Shown here one piece after another: positions 1 to 10,415 of a stretch of DNA of 64,000 bases. The number at the start of each line of letters is the position of its first letter. Within the stretch, counting starts at the first letter, position 1. The translations under genes and the position numbers were made by a program. Source of the DNA: Papaver somniferum (lineage: Eukaryota > Streptophyta > Magnoliopsida > Ranunculales > Papaveraceae); assembly GCF_003573695.1 (NCBI RefSeq), contig NC_039359.1, positions 134,379,939 through 134,443,938 on the forward strand, in the 5' to 3' direction. The notes under the pieces were generated by a model. The model saw nothing but the letters and a program-made list of their open reading frames with translations. It did no database searches and was not told the DNA's origin.

Positions 1-105
1 TAGGCGCACGGGTCACCAAGGGGTGCCTAGTCAATAAAACACCTTAGGCGCGCGTCTAAGGGGCTAGGAGAAGGGCTTGGCACCTTGCCTCACCATGCGC
101 CTACC
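1..105. repeat. GC-rich dispersed repeat fragment
   Basis: A short stretch built of taggcgc, ccttaggcg and cgcctac motifs, unlike the AT-rich surroundings. Similar gcgcctagg-type sequences are common dispersed plant repeats. It starts outside the window, so its full extent is unknown. It lies just upstream of the LOX TATA box. Confidence 0.35.
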
Positions 106-315
106 GCAATATAAACTCGACTTGAACTTTAAATAGCTAGTAGGCGAAACAGTACGTGGATTCATAATCAAGGTTGTTGAAGTAGATATTTTTGTGTACT
201 TATTGTTTTTCTTACTGCATTTCTATTAATTTGTTCCTGAAGTTCTATAAATTGTGCTTCAAAAATCTTCTTCGTTATCAACCTTACAACTTTAAAACTC
301 TATTCGCCAATCATT
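106..315 (+). promoter_or_regulatory. Core promoter and 5' leader of the LOX pseudogene
   Basis: A TATA-like AATATAAA lies at 108-115, about 200 bases before the LOX ATG at 316. That leaves an AT-rich leader of about 170 bases without an upstream ATG that would clearly interfere. The leader reads as ordinary plant 5' UTR sequence. Whether the promoter still works is unknown, because the downstream gene is broken. Confidence 0.4.
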
Positions 316-505
316 ATGAGTTATTTTGGAACGAATAAAGATGCGAGAGACGAAAATATTATCAAGATTAAAGGAAAAGTTGTGTTGGTGAAAAAAAATC
401 TAACGGATTTGAATGACTTTGGTGCTTCTATGTTAGATGGAGTTCATGAGTTGTTTGGTCACGGAGTCTGTTTGCAACTCATCAGTTCTATTACTGGCGA
501 CCCCG
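316..505 (+). pseudogene. LOX exon 1 (start of PLAT/LH2 domain)
   Basis: The ATG at 316 opens a 63-codon frame ending at a GT donor after 505 (phase 1). It contains KIKGKVVLVKKN and a VHELFGHGVCLQLIS segment, the first beta strands of the PLAT domain as in 9-LOX proteins. Reading past the donor soon meets a stop, which supports the splice site. The exon itself has no lesion. Confidence 0.85.
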
Positions 506-540
506 GTAATCAACTAACCGAATTGTCTTCCTCGTAGAAA

Positions 541-1190
541 CTAGTTATTTTTACACAAAATTGGTTTAAAAGACCAAAATCAACAATTCCTGGGTGAAAT
601 GGACAGTTAGATTTTGATACTGTTTAAATGGACAAAAATATAAAAATAGGCAGGATGTAACCAGTTTCATCGTGCCCATTTTCAAATATTTTTTCTTATT
701 TTTAATTTGCATAGGATGTATCCAGTTTCATGCTTACTATTTTTTTTTGTCATTTCACCCAAACTATTTTTTACGAAAAATGGGTCATTTGTCCAGAAAA
801 ATTTAAACCTGGTTCAAATGGACGACTAAAAATTAGTATGGGTGAAATGGACAAAAAAAAATAGCAAGGATGAAACTGGATTTATCGCGGCTTAAACTTA
901 AAAAATAGCAAGGATGAAACTGGATGCATCCTGATATAAATTAAAAATAAGAAAAAATATTTGAAAATGGGTAGGATGAAACTGGTTACATCCTGGCTAT
1001 TTTTATATTTTTATCCATTTGAACAATATCTTTTTAATTTTTGTCCATTTAAACAATATCAAAATGTACAAGTCTTTTTCACCCAAAAATTATTGATTTT
1101 GGTCTTTTTAACCAATTTTATGTATTTTTTACTCGTCCATTTGAACCGTGATTTAAAAATATTTGGACAAATGACCCATTTTCCGTTATT
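541..1190. repeat. Fold-back repeat in LOX intron 1
   Basis: The block from about 557 to 731 is matched in reverse complement by about 913 to 1120. Paired motifs include ggatgtaaccagtttcat against atgaaactggttacatcc. The middle (about 775-900) carries smaller inverted motifs such as gggtcatttgtcc, matched by ggacaaatgaccc near 1168. This is the shape of a palindromic MITE-like element that can form a long hairpin. I see no protein in it. Clean target duplications were not found. Confidence 0.6.
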
Positions 1191-1408
1191 TTTAAAACTT
1201 AATATCAATCAAATTTGCATTGGCGGGTAAATGCATTAAGGTCTAAAACAGTCATGCATATATGCACTTTCCTGCATGGTTTGCGGTTCACCGATCCATA
1301 AGAATACTAATGATTTTGACATTTTGACATTAAAAACATTGATATTGGTCTCACAGTGACAGATCTATAACTTTTGTCAATTGATATTGACCAATAATAT
1401 TATTGTAG

Positions 1409-1703
1409 AAAATGAAATGCGAGGAAGGTTGGTAAAGAAGCTTATTTGGAAGACTGGAGTCACAAGATATCAGCTTTCACGGCAGAATCAGTAGAATTTG
1501 ATTTTACATTTGGATGGGATGAATCAATTGGAAATCCTGGTGCTTTCTTTATTAAAAATCATCATCATAGTGAGTTTTTTCTTAAAGGGGAAACATTAAT
1601 CCTAGAAGATGTGCCTGGTTCTGGTCATGCTCACTTTGTTTGCAATTCATGGGTTTACCCTGCCAAATACTACAAGCATACTCGTATTTTCTTCGCTAAC
1701 CAG
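1409..1703 (+). pseudogene. LOX exon 2 (PLAT/LH2 domain, 1-base deletion)
   Basis: The acceptor is AG at 1407-1408 and the donor is GT after 1703 (phase 0). The exon codes for the rest of the PLAT domain: AYLEDW, PGAFFIKNHHHSEF and HFVCNSWVYPAKYY, all typical of plant LOX. Spliced to exon 1, the frame gives NEMRG and then shifts. The family sequence has a Gly-Lys-Val here, so one A is missing in the run near 1424-1427. The rest of the exon is open in the shifted frame. Confidence 0.85.
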
Positions 1704-1796
1704 GTAAACAGAAACACACTAGCTACCAATAGTTTCTCTTATTTGTGCTTATGGAATCACAAGAATTTGTAAGTAAAATAAAATTTGTTAATATGT

Positions 1797-2125
1797 CCGA
1801 AATTAAAACACAAAATTGGTTAAAAAGACCAAAATCAACAATTTCTGGGTGAAATAGACAGTTAGATTTTGATACTGTTTAAATGGACAAATATATAAAA
1901 AGGCAGGATGTAACCAGTTTCATCGTGCCCATTTTCAAATATTTTTTCTTATTTTTAATTTACATAGGATGTATCCAGTTTCATCCTTGCTATTTTTTAA
2001 ATTTAAGCTAAGATGAATCAAATTTCATCCTTGCTATTCTTTTTTTGGCCATTTCACCCAAACTATTTTTTACTCGTCTATTTGAACCGTGATTTAAAAA
2101 TATTTGGACAAATGACCCATTCCCG
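1797..2125. repeat. Second copy of the intron-1 repeat, in LOX intron 2
   Basis: This block repeats the left arm of the intron-1 fold-back (gaccaaaatcaacaatt, ggcaggatgtaaccagtt, cataggatgtatccagttt) and ends with ggacaaatgacccatt, like the right end of the intron-1 copy at 1167-1182. It is direct relative to the first arm and lacks most of the second arm. Two insertions of one family, or a local copying event, are both possible. Confidence 0.6.
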
Positions 2126-2174
2126 AAATTAAAAATAGAATGAAATGATTGTATGGAATTTGTGATCGTGGCAG

Positions 2175-2385
2175 AGTTATCTGACAAGTAACACACCAGA
2201 ACCTCTACGTAAATATAGAGCAGACGAGCTTAAAAATCTTAAAGGCGACGGAACTGGAGAACTTCAGGCTTGGGATCGAGTATATGACTATGCAGTGTAC
2301 AATGATGCCGGGCTTAACCTCGGGGGGTCTAAAGAGTTTCCTTATCCTCGAAGGGGAAGCACTGGCAGAAAACCAAGCACAAAAG
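2175..2385 (+). pseudogene. LOX exon 3
   Basis: The acceptor AG is at 2173-2174 and the donor GT follows 2385 (phase 1). It codes for [47 protein letters not shown], a well-conserved LOX stretch. Compared with the usual family sequence, about ten residues between YND and the GGS turn are missing. That could be a natural variant or an in-frame deletion. No stop occurs inside the exon. Confidence 0.85.
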
Positions 2386-2529
2386 GTGTCAAATATGAAA
2401 CACCACCCCATACTAACTCCTTCGATTGTTAAAAAGTACTTATATCTTTGTATGGTTGGTGAAATGCTATTTTAATGGGTTATGAAGAGATGATCTAGTG
2501 ATACCAACAATTTTATCCATTTATTGCAG

Positions 2530-2862
2530 ATTCGAAGTACGAATCCAGATTGTGTATATTGAACATAAACATCTATTGTCCAAGAGATGAAAAGTTCAGC
2601 CGGATGAAGTTTTCAGATTTTATGGCCTTCTCTGTTAAGTCCTTGAGTCAGGTATTGCCCCCAGAAATAAAAGGTATATGTGACAAAACGCCTAACGAAT
2701 TCGATAGCTTCGGAGACGTGCTACACATTTACAAAGGATACGAAAAGCAGCCGGTGGATCCAAATTCATTGAGTTCAAGCGGCGGCTTGGAGTTGTTCAA
2801 AGAAATTTTTCGTTCTGATGGTGAAAAGCCTTTCAAATACCCGAAGCCTGATGTGATCCAGG
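2530..2862 (+). pseudogene. LOX exon 4
   Basis: AG acceptor at 2528-2529 and GTATGT donor at 2863, phases matching exons 3 and 5. It codes for NINIYCPRDEKFSRMKFSDF, TPNEFDSFGDVLHIYKGYEK, FKEIFRSDGE and PDVIQ. These match the helical start of the LOX catalytic domain. It is open throughout. The donor is followed by A-rich repeats (about 2881-2925). Confidence 0.85.
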
Positions 2863-2991
2863 GTATGTTCATATTTTAAAATCCAGATGAAAAAAAAAAT
2901 CCAGATGAAAAAAAAACGGATGAAAGATCATTTTGATTACCCAATGTGATCCATATTTTTAACGTTCACTATATGATGTGTTTGCATGCAG

Positions 2992-3077
2992 TTGATGAGC
3001 TTGCTTGGAGGAGTGACGAAGAATATGCAAGAGAAATGCTTGCCGGTGTAAACCCTGCTGCGATTTTCCATCTCCAA
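2992..3077 (+). pseudogene. LOX exon 5
   Basis: A small exon between a gcatgcag acceptor and a GTATAA donor. It codes for VDELAWRSDEEYAREMLAGV, the conserved LOX segment before the EFPP motif. Phase agrees with both neighbours, and no lesion is seen. The Asn-Pro-Ala-Ala at its end replaces the more usual Asn-Pro-Val. Confidence 0.85.
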
Positions 3078-3166
3078 GTATAAAGACAAACCCAAATGGT
3101 TATACATTTATTTTGATGGACACCTAGTTATATATAACTTTCGTACTAATCTCGATATACCTATAG

Positions 3167-3274
3167 GAGTTTCCCCCAACTAGCAAGCTTGACCACGAAG
3201 TCTATGGAGACCACACCAGTTCAATAACCAAAGAGCATATTGAGAAGAAGTTAAATGGGATAACAATAACTGAG
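3167..3274 (+). pseudogene. LOX exon 6
   Basis: Exactly 36 codons between acceptor AG at 3165-3166 and donor GTACTA at 3275, codon phase 0 on both sides. It codes for [15 protein letters not shown] and [17 protein letters not shown], typical of plant LOX. The intron after it would be about 143 bp if the gypsy element and one target copy were removed, like the other short introns of this gene. Confidence 0.85.
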
Positions 3275-3363
3275 GTACTAGTTGAGACATAATTCCTACT
3301 CAAAAGTTTGCATTATTATGAACAACTTAGTGCTTTGTCGGGCGAACAAATGGCCATTCCAAC

Positions 3364-3773
3364 TGTAGTTGCAGGAAATCCTTAATAACAACTCAAGTAA
3401 TCATCTTAAAATTCGTACAATCATTCATAGAATCCTCAATATGGTTACAAGATTTGAAATGAACTCTAACTTGGAGGACAAACAATCTTTCTCTCTCCTA
3501 AATTCCAAGTCTATGCTCTCAAAAGATCTCTCACTTACATGGTCGCTCGATCCCCTTATATAGTGATTTTACATAGTGGATGACAGCTAATAAAGCCCTT
3601 ATTTTTCGGATCTGGCGTGCGTCATTAACACACGCTTACTCTGACTCTTCTCGCACGTACTCTATAACTTCGCATGATCATCATACTTTACTCGTGATTC
3701 CTCTGACGTCTTCGCCCGTTCATCGAACCATTATTTCGCACACATAATAGACGTGCGGTATTTAGTATCTACA
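3364..3773 (-). repeat. 3' LTR of gypsy-1
   Basis: 410 bp, plus-strand ends TGTAGTTGCAGG and ATCTACA. It matches the LTR at 12296-12741, but lacks a stretch of about 36 bp near its plus-strand left end. A TATA-like motif (CTATATAAGG read on the minus strand) lies near 3552-3560. Confidence 0.9.
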
Positions 3774-3788
3774 TTTTGCCTCTTCTCA
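3774..3788 (-). promoter_or_regulatory. Polypurine tract of gypsy-1
   Basis: Read on the minus strand this is GAGAAGAGGCAAAA, directly against the 3' LTR. This is where plus-strand DNA synthesis would be primed. The same purine tract stands beside the 3' LTR of gypsy-2 near 49706-49720. Confidence 0.75.
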
Positions 3789-3795
3789 TGTCGTT

Positions 3796-3807
3796 TCTTT
3801 ATAAAGG
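3796..3807 (+). promoter_or_regulatory. TATA-like box for the antisense gene of gypsy-1
   Basis: TTTATAAAG lies inside the element, about 320 bases before the ATG at 4121. A pyrimidine-rich leader (cttcttt, ttccccttttgtc) follows, typical of plant 5' UTRs. It suggests the plus-strand gene has its own promoter just inside the 3' LTR. Inferred from sequence only. Confidence 0.4.
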
Positions 3808-4120
3808 GAGCGATATGAGAAACTCCAATTTCCAATGCCACACTCATTCACCTCTTCATATTCTTATCAGCCGACAAGTTTCCGTGATTTGAGTGTAACC
3901 GTCTACACGTACTGATTTTCTCCCTTTTTACCGGCACGTTCGAATTTGACTGGTCACTTTTTTCCTCTATTTATTAACCAAATTTGAGGAGAGATAATAT
4001 TTTCTTCTTTATTTCATCTTCCCCTTTTGTCTCTGTGAATTCTCTGTAAATCTTTATCTTCTTCAGATTCCTCCATCATTCTTTCAAGGTTTTATCTATA
4101 AATTTTGTTGTTGTTCCTAT

Positions 4121-6748
4121 GGATCCTGATCAAAGGTTTGTATCTTTTGCTGGAACTGATCTGATCTTTCTTTATGTTACCGATTTTTCGTCATATCAAT
4201 CTCCATACTTGTTCTGTTTCAACAAGAATTCTTCTTCTAGGAGTACCAAATTACAATTCCTAACCCTAATCCTTCTTCAAGTTTGAAAGACAAAGAATAT
4301 CTCAAGAGGAAGTCATCGTATAACAAAGGAGTAAGAAATATTTTCTTTTGTATAAACAATATTGTTGCCTCTATTTCTTATCTGCTTTGTTATTCGCAGG
4401 AGTCCGAATGCGAGATTGATGGTGGTAAGAAACCTAAGGTGAGAACAATTCGCAAAGCTCCTTTACTCAACAAGAGCCTCATAATTCCTGACTTCGATTT
4501 CCAGGAAGTTGATGTTACTTCTCGCGTCAATACTGACGCTCCTGCACCAGACTTGATTGCTTCTATTTCTTTGGATCCAACTACTTCTCCAAATGAGTTT
4601 ATCGCTCCTAAGGATAATGCTCCTACCGATGAAATAGCGACGAACATTCCCTTTTCTACGTCTGTAACCGCACCAACCATGGTCCACACTGTTTCTACCT
4701 TAGTCAATGTTCCTCTGTTCGCGAATATCCACGCATCTATGGAAAATGTCATTTCTTATGCTTCTATGGATATTCCCGCATCAATGGACAATGTTACTGC
4801 TCCCACCTCTGCGAAGATTACTTCTCCTGAGAATGTTACTGCTCCTGCCTCTGCATTAAAGGACTCTTCTTCCCTTTCTTCTAAATTTACTTCTCTTTCT
4901 CTAGAGTCCCTTTCTATTGATAAGGATATTTTAGAAGGGATGAGTTCCACTTCTCAAGTTTTATCTGAGCTTATAGTCTCTGGTCTCTCATCTTCTAATG
5001 ACCCTTTTAAGCTTCGCATATGTAGCGCTTTGAATAAATTGGTGTGCGATTCTCCACCAAACAAACCAACCAGGAGCGAAATTTTCTCTGAAATTGATCC
5101 AAGCGTGCATATCCTTCTGGATGTCCTGGTAAACACTTTTTTCACACATCTTTTTATTCTTATTGTACTACTTCATACTTGCTCTTATTTATTTATTTAT
5201 TTATTTTTATTCCCCTTTTTAGGAAGCTCGTCGTCGCATGATTTTAGTTGAAGGCTATTTCGAATCTCGCAATTCCACAATGGAACTTTCTCACCAGAAC
5301 ACCATTCTAAGAAATGAAATTAACAAATTTAAAAGAGAGCTTCAGATCGCAACTCTTGAATCTGATGATATTCGTAAGAGGAATCAAGAACTAAGAGGTG
5401 CCCTTCTTTTTACCTTTATACCTTTCTCTTAGTGTAATCTGCTTTTCCTATCCATGTTTTTTTAATTTCTTCGCACGCACATTAAGATTTAAATCAGAAA
5501 CACGTCATGGAGTTGTATGGGTTTCTATTTGCTGCTGAAGATGCTTGTCCTGACAATGAGAAGTTACAGAATCAGATAATTCAACTAAACAATGAACACT
5601 CATATTCGCTTGACCAGATTGAAAATCTAACAAATGAGAATGTTTGTTTGTCTCAACAATGCGAAACATTGGATTCCCAACTCTCTCATCTATCTTATTT
5701 ATTGGGTATTGCTGACTTGAGACATCAAATCTTATCAGATGAAAATCAGAGTCTTTCCCAAGAGAAACGTTCTTTTCTGAAGAAAGAAGCGATGTTTTCG
5801 CGTCAATATCTTATTCTTCAAAAAGTTTGTGAAGACAAAGAAGAATCTCTTCACTTATTACAGAAACAATATGATGAATCTTCAGAGAAATTAACCGCTC
5901 AGAACGAAAAGATTATTCAGAGTAAGATAAATTTAACGGTGAAGATGAATCAACTTCGAGAAGAGCATACTCAATTGAAAGAATCTCATGATGCTCTTAT
6001 GAAAGAGAAGACTTCACTTTCTTTAGATGAAAAAAGAATTTGATCTCGTCTTAGAGGTCTAGTTGGTGATGATTTTGATAAGGCCATGGAAAATATGAAG
6101 AATAGTGGTCTTGGTTTAGCTCAATATCTCATTTCTCAAAGGGAAGGTAGTCACATGGAGATGACTGCCTTAATTTACTTATCTTTTTTAGCTATTACTT
6201 AAATTATGTCGTTGCGAGAACTTCCCCTCTTTTATAACTCTGAATTTCTTCATGCAGATTCTGAAAAATCGCACCAGTCTACCGTCTCCCAGATAAAATA
6301 TGATCTAGCCAAGGTTCGCAAAGAGCATGCGAGAAAAACAAAAATATCCAAAGATCTTTCAGTTGTACTTAGTTCTTCTCGTGACCGAGCGGAAAGGAGG
6401 TTTTCGTTTCATCGAGATTTTATGGAGGTTGATAAAACAAATGCTGAGAAGAGTATCACTCGCCAAGCTCACACTAAAACTCATACTCTTGTCAATAAGA
6501 TTCTCTTGAGCAAATCACTTTCTCCGGTTATTGTTCCTCCTCTTGAGATAAGCGATGATGAAAGACTCCTTGAGCCTGATAGTGACTATGATCATGTAAG
6601 TGATGAGGAAGAAGATCTTAACATTCCACATCAAGAGAATCAACTTGGGGAAGACAAATCTAGTGAATATTTATTCAAAGATCCTGAGAGTGAAGTCAAC
6701 ATCGAAGCTTCTGCAGGTGTTCAAGATTCGCCTTCTAATAATGCTTAG
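4121..6748 (+). pseudogene. Antisense coiled-coil gene carried by gypsy-1
   Basis: This gene runs opposite to pol, between the integrase side and the 3' LTR. It looks spliced: a short first exon from ATG 4121, donor GTAAGA near 4331 with acceptor cgcag near 4400, donor GTAAAC near 5130 with acceptor tttttag near 5222, and acceptors near 5538 and 6258. The first part is rich in Thr, Ser, Pro and Ala (about 4400-4800). The middle is a long coiled coil (about 5250-6040: KLQNQIIQLNNEHSYSLDQI, QLREEHTQLKESHDALMKEK). The end is acidic (SDDERLLEPDSDYDHVSDEE) and closes at the TAG at 6746. A TGA at 6041-6043 interrupts it. Tat-lineage elements such as Grande are known to carry antisense extra ORFs; the function is unknown. 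Its coding orientation rests on intron-like signals and codon use. Confidence 0.65.
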
Positions 6749-6944
6749 CCTTTATCTTTTCTTAGTTTATTGTTTCTTCGCAAATTTATTTTTGGGTACT
6801 TCAAACATTTGCTTACTTTACATACTCGTTTCTTGATAAAGAAGATAATGCGCCTTTTCTTTCAATCTCCATACTTGCCTCTTATTATTTTCTTGGAAAG
6901 AAACGTGAAGTAATTTTAGATATCTCTTATGTAACCTGCAAAAT

Positions 6945-7952
6945 AATGTCAGTGTGAATTTGTGTTATCTCATGAGGTCTTATCATGCCTTCCTAAGTAA
7001 AGGTCTTATTTTTCCTGATATATTATATTTTTGTTATGCGACGAAATCACAGGACGTCTTTACGCTTTCGCGCAATGACCCATTGATCTCGCCTTATCAT
7101 CTTGTTGTATTATTGCCTCTTCAGGTTTTATTGTTGCGCAAGTATCATTAGTCTTAATGCTCTCGTGAGTAAAAAGTTTCATCATATTTGCATCTTTTGA
7201 CACAATTCAGCTCCCTAATGGAGGGTGTCGTCCTTATATTCCGCATGACTTCCCCTTCAAGGAGGCGTACCCCTACCGGGTTAGGGTCGGCTCCTCCAAT
7301 CCAGTAATACAGCAATCACTTGTTTTCGCGGCCTCTTATCCCTCCACCGATATGGCTTATGGCTACAAGACCGCACCCTAAGTAGGGTTTCTTCGGACCG
7401 AGTGCATCATAGTCAAGACTTGTCAAGAATGGCCAGGTACGCTCCAGACGCCTTAGGCACTCTTGACTCAACCGTGTACCTCGGCGCCTTGATCGAGTTT
7501 CTGCACTTCTTAGGAGAGACCTTGTCACCTTAATCTTTCGATATAGGCGCCTCTCCTGGATGTGTTTTTATTTCACCCAAAATCTCCATGACTCAAGCTC
7601 CAGGGTCGGTGTAGCTTTCGCTTGAGCCATGCTAACTAGCATCCGAATTATGACGCGCGTTAGGTCTTATTCTTGCCTCTTTCTTTATGCGAATTAAGGT
7701 GCACGCCACAATCAGATAACTAGGCTCCTTAATTGGAGTCTTTATTTCTGATGCCTTCTATGAAGGTCTTATTATATGGTCTTAGTTTTGCGTTTTTCTT
7801 GTATAATATCATTATAACGAAATCTTCAAATTGATTCATTTGAATAGTACATCCTTACTAAATATTTAGGAATTCGCATCTTCATTTTCGCTCTCTTCAC
7901 TTTCACATACATGTTTCTGCCTCTTATATGTATGCAACCATCATCGCATGAT
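6945..7952. other. Conserved non-coding block of gypsy-1
   Basis: This stretch lies between the antisense gene and the 3' end of integrase. It has no convincing ORF, but it is strongly shared with gypsy-2 at about 53020-53960. Shared motifs include gccttcctaa then taaaggtctta, atcgcaggacgtc-like sequence, CAGCTCCCTAATGGAGGGTG (7209-7228) and ccttcaaggaggcgtac. Several are small hairpin-forming inverted repeats. It may hold a termination, packaging or promoter function. That is inference. Confidence 0.6.
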
Positions 7953-9318
7953 CTATGGATAATATTTCTTCAAATATAATCTGTTCCATGGACGTTCCAA
8001 TTTTCGACCTGTGTTCTTTCCCTCAGGATCCATCAATTCATAAGCTCCATTTCCAATTATTTTCTTAATTATGTATGGTTCATCCCATCTTTTCTCTAGC
8101 TTTCCATCACTTCCTCTCTGATAAGGCGGTATTTCTCGCAGTACTAATTCTCCTGGATGAAAGTCTCTTATTTTTACGCGCTTGTTATATTCTCGATGTA
8201 TCCTCTGATGATAATTTTCCATATGTCGCAAATGAACTTCTATTCTCTCTTCTAGATCATCCAGTTTTGTTAGGATTAAATCCGCACTTAAATTCTTTTC
8301 CCATGCTTCTCGCTTAGTTGTAGGAATTATAACCTCAGTTGGCAATACCGCTTCAACTCCATATGTCAGGAAAAAAGGTGACATTCCTGTATCCTCCCTT
8401 GTAGTTGTTCTGTATGCCCATACTGCATTGTGTAATTGTTCACACCATCCTTTATTATATCCTTTCAGTTTCTTGTTCAATATATCTTCAATTGTCTTAT
8501 TGGTTGCTTCAACTTGACCATTGCTTTGTGGATACAATTGAGTGGACTTCCCGCTTTGGATTTTGAGCGCATTAAGTAACATTTCTATATTTTCTCCTTC
8601 AAATTGTTTTCCATTATCAGAAACCAGTTGTGCTGGGATTCCAAATCTGCAAATGATATTCTCAAATATGAATGTGAAAATATCTTTATCTCGAATGTGT
8701 TGCACCGCTTTTACTTCTGCCAATTTTGTAAAGTAGTCTGTCGCTACTATTAAATATCTTTTTTATCTTGTTCCTAGTATGAACGGGCCCACAATGTCTA
8801 TCCCCCATTTTCCAAATGGTCATTCACTTATTGATGAGTTGAGCATCGCCCGGGTACGTGTATTTTCTTTCCATGACGCTGACACTCTTCGCATCATCTT
8901 GACACCTCTTTCGCGACTTTATGTATGTATGGCCAATAATAACCTTGTATTTTCTCTCTATACGCTAATGACCTTCCTCCACTATGATTTCCTGCATCTC
9001 CATAATGTAATGCTTTCAAGATTTTATTAAACATCTAAGCGATGGTCCAAGGAATGAACTTCGGTAAAGTACACCATCTCTCAACTCATAATTTTTTTCT
9101 CTGCTCTTTAACTTGTGTGCCTCCAACCTGTTTCTCGGGACTTCTGCTTTTTCTAAATACGAATGGATCTTGGTTCTCCAATCTGCAGCTTTGTTCGCCT
9201 GCTCTTCTTCTTCATTGTCTACTAGCATTACATCTACATCTTCGCATTCTTCTTTATTAATGGAGGGTAAAAAGAGTGTTTGTATCTTTATGTCCCTCGC
9301 AGTCGGATCTACCATCAT
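7953..9318 (-). pseudogene. Integrase region of gypsy-1 pol
   Basis: Two ORFs in series. The upstream one (9318-9016) holds the end of the RNase H linker and the start of integrase (ELRDGVLYRSSFLGP). A decayed join follows near 8724-9015, where IVATDYFTK-like core sequence with the first catalytic Asp can be read. The downstream ORF (8723-7953) has LVSDNGKQFEGEN (second Asp) and YPQSNGQVEATN (catalytic Glu), then ALP-type linker and a C-terminal domain ending RLYLKKYYP. No chromodomain is evident, which fits the Tat lineage. Integrase inserts the cDNA into chromosomes. At least one stop in the join breaks it. Confidence 0.88.
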
Positions 9319-9429
9319 AGATGGAATAAGAGCAAGCGCGTCTCGTAACCGATTATCTTTCCTCGAAATGTGCCTCCAATTTATTTTTGGAATTTTGGTG
9401 ATAATTCTCCCACAAGCTTCTTGTATTTT

Positions 9430-10367
9430 TGCAAGGATGGCTCATTTGTGCTATATACCCCTTCTATTTGGCGAATAACCAACTGTGAGTCACTAGTTAT
9501 TTGTGCATCTTCTATTTTCATTTAAATGTCCATACGTAATGCGTGCACAACTGCTTCATACTCAGTTTCATTATTAGTGGATGCGAATTCCAATATGAAT
9601 GAATATGCCATTCTTGTTCCTGCTGGTGAGATGAAAACTATTCCAATTCCATTACCCTCTCCATTTGAAGATCCATCCACCAATATCTCCCATCTAGTGT
9701 TATCTATCAACAAGTCTTTAGGGTTCCCACGTTCTTCATTTATATCCATCATCTCCTCCACACTTTCATCGTCTTCTAAAGGGAATTCTGCCAAGAAATC
9801 TGCGTTTACTTGCGACTTTGGGGAAGATAATATTTCATACTTGATCTCAAAATTTCCTATTTGTGCATTCCACCTCTCGGTCCTTCCTGATCTTTTTGAA
9901 TTTTTCATCACTAACTCAATTGGTATTTTTGTTAACACTTTGATCTTGTGAGCTTGAAAATATATACGAAGTTTTTGTGTTGCATATACTAGTGCGAGTA
10001 TTAGATTTTCTATCTTTGAATAATTCTTCTTTGCGGCATTGTAAGTTTTCCTTATGTAATATATGGGTTTTTCCACTCCTTCATCCAGACGTAACAGTAC
10101 GGCACTTAATGCGTGCGGTATTGATGCTAAATATATCAGTAACTCCTCTCCTTTTTACGCCTTTTGCATGATGGACAAGTTCATTAGGTGGTTTTTTATA
10201 TTTTGCATTGCTTTATCGCATTCATCCGTCCACTTGAACTTAGTTCCCTTTTTCAGAATATTAAAGAAATGTTTGCACATGTATGATGATCGCAAAATAA
10301 ATCTCCCTAGTGAAGCTAGCAATCCATTTAGTTTTTGGACATCTTTTACAGTCGCGGGCGATGGCAT
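9430..10367 (-). pseudogene. RNase H and second RNase H-like domain of gypsy-1 pol
   Basis: The first part (KLNGLLASLGRFILRSS, KFKWTDECDKAMQNIK) is the connection after RT, and PIYYIRKTYNAAKKNYSKIE begins the retroviral-type RNase H. After an acidic linker comes a second domain, WEILVDGSSNGEGNGIGIVF (Asp at about 9675-9677) with NNETEYEAVVHAL. Past a stop at 9522-9524 it continues with an ITSDSQLV-type motif. Two RNase H domains in series mark the Tat lineage. Nonsense codons at 10155-10157 and 9522-9524 interrupt an otherwise continuous frame. Confidence 0.87.
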
Positions 10368-10415
10368 TTCTTGAATCGCTTGTACCTTCTCTGGATCAAC
10401 CTTTATTCCATTCTT

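Noticed and set aside
4390..5145. Minus-strand frames of 60-120 codons opposite the antisense gene of gypsy-1
   Set aside because: They are shadows of the plus-strand exons. They lack family motifs and follow codon bias of the other strand.
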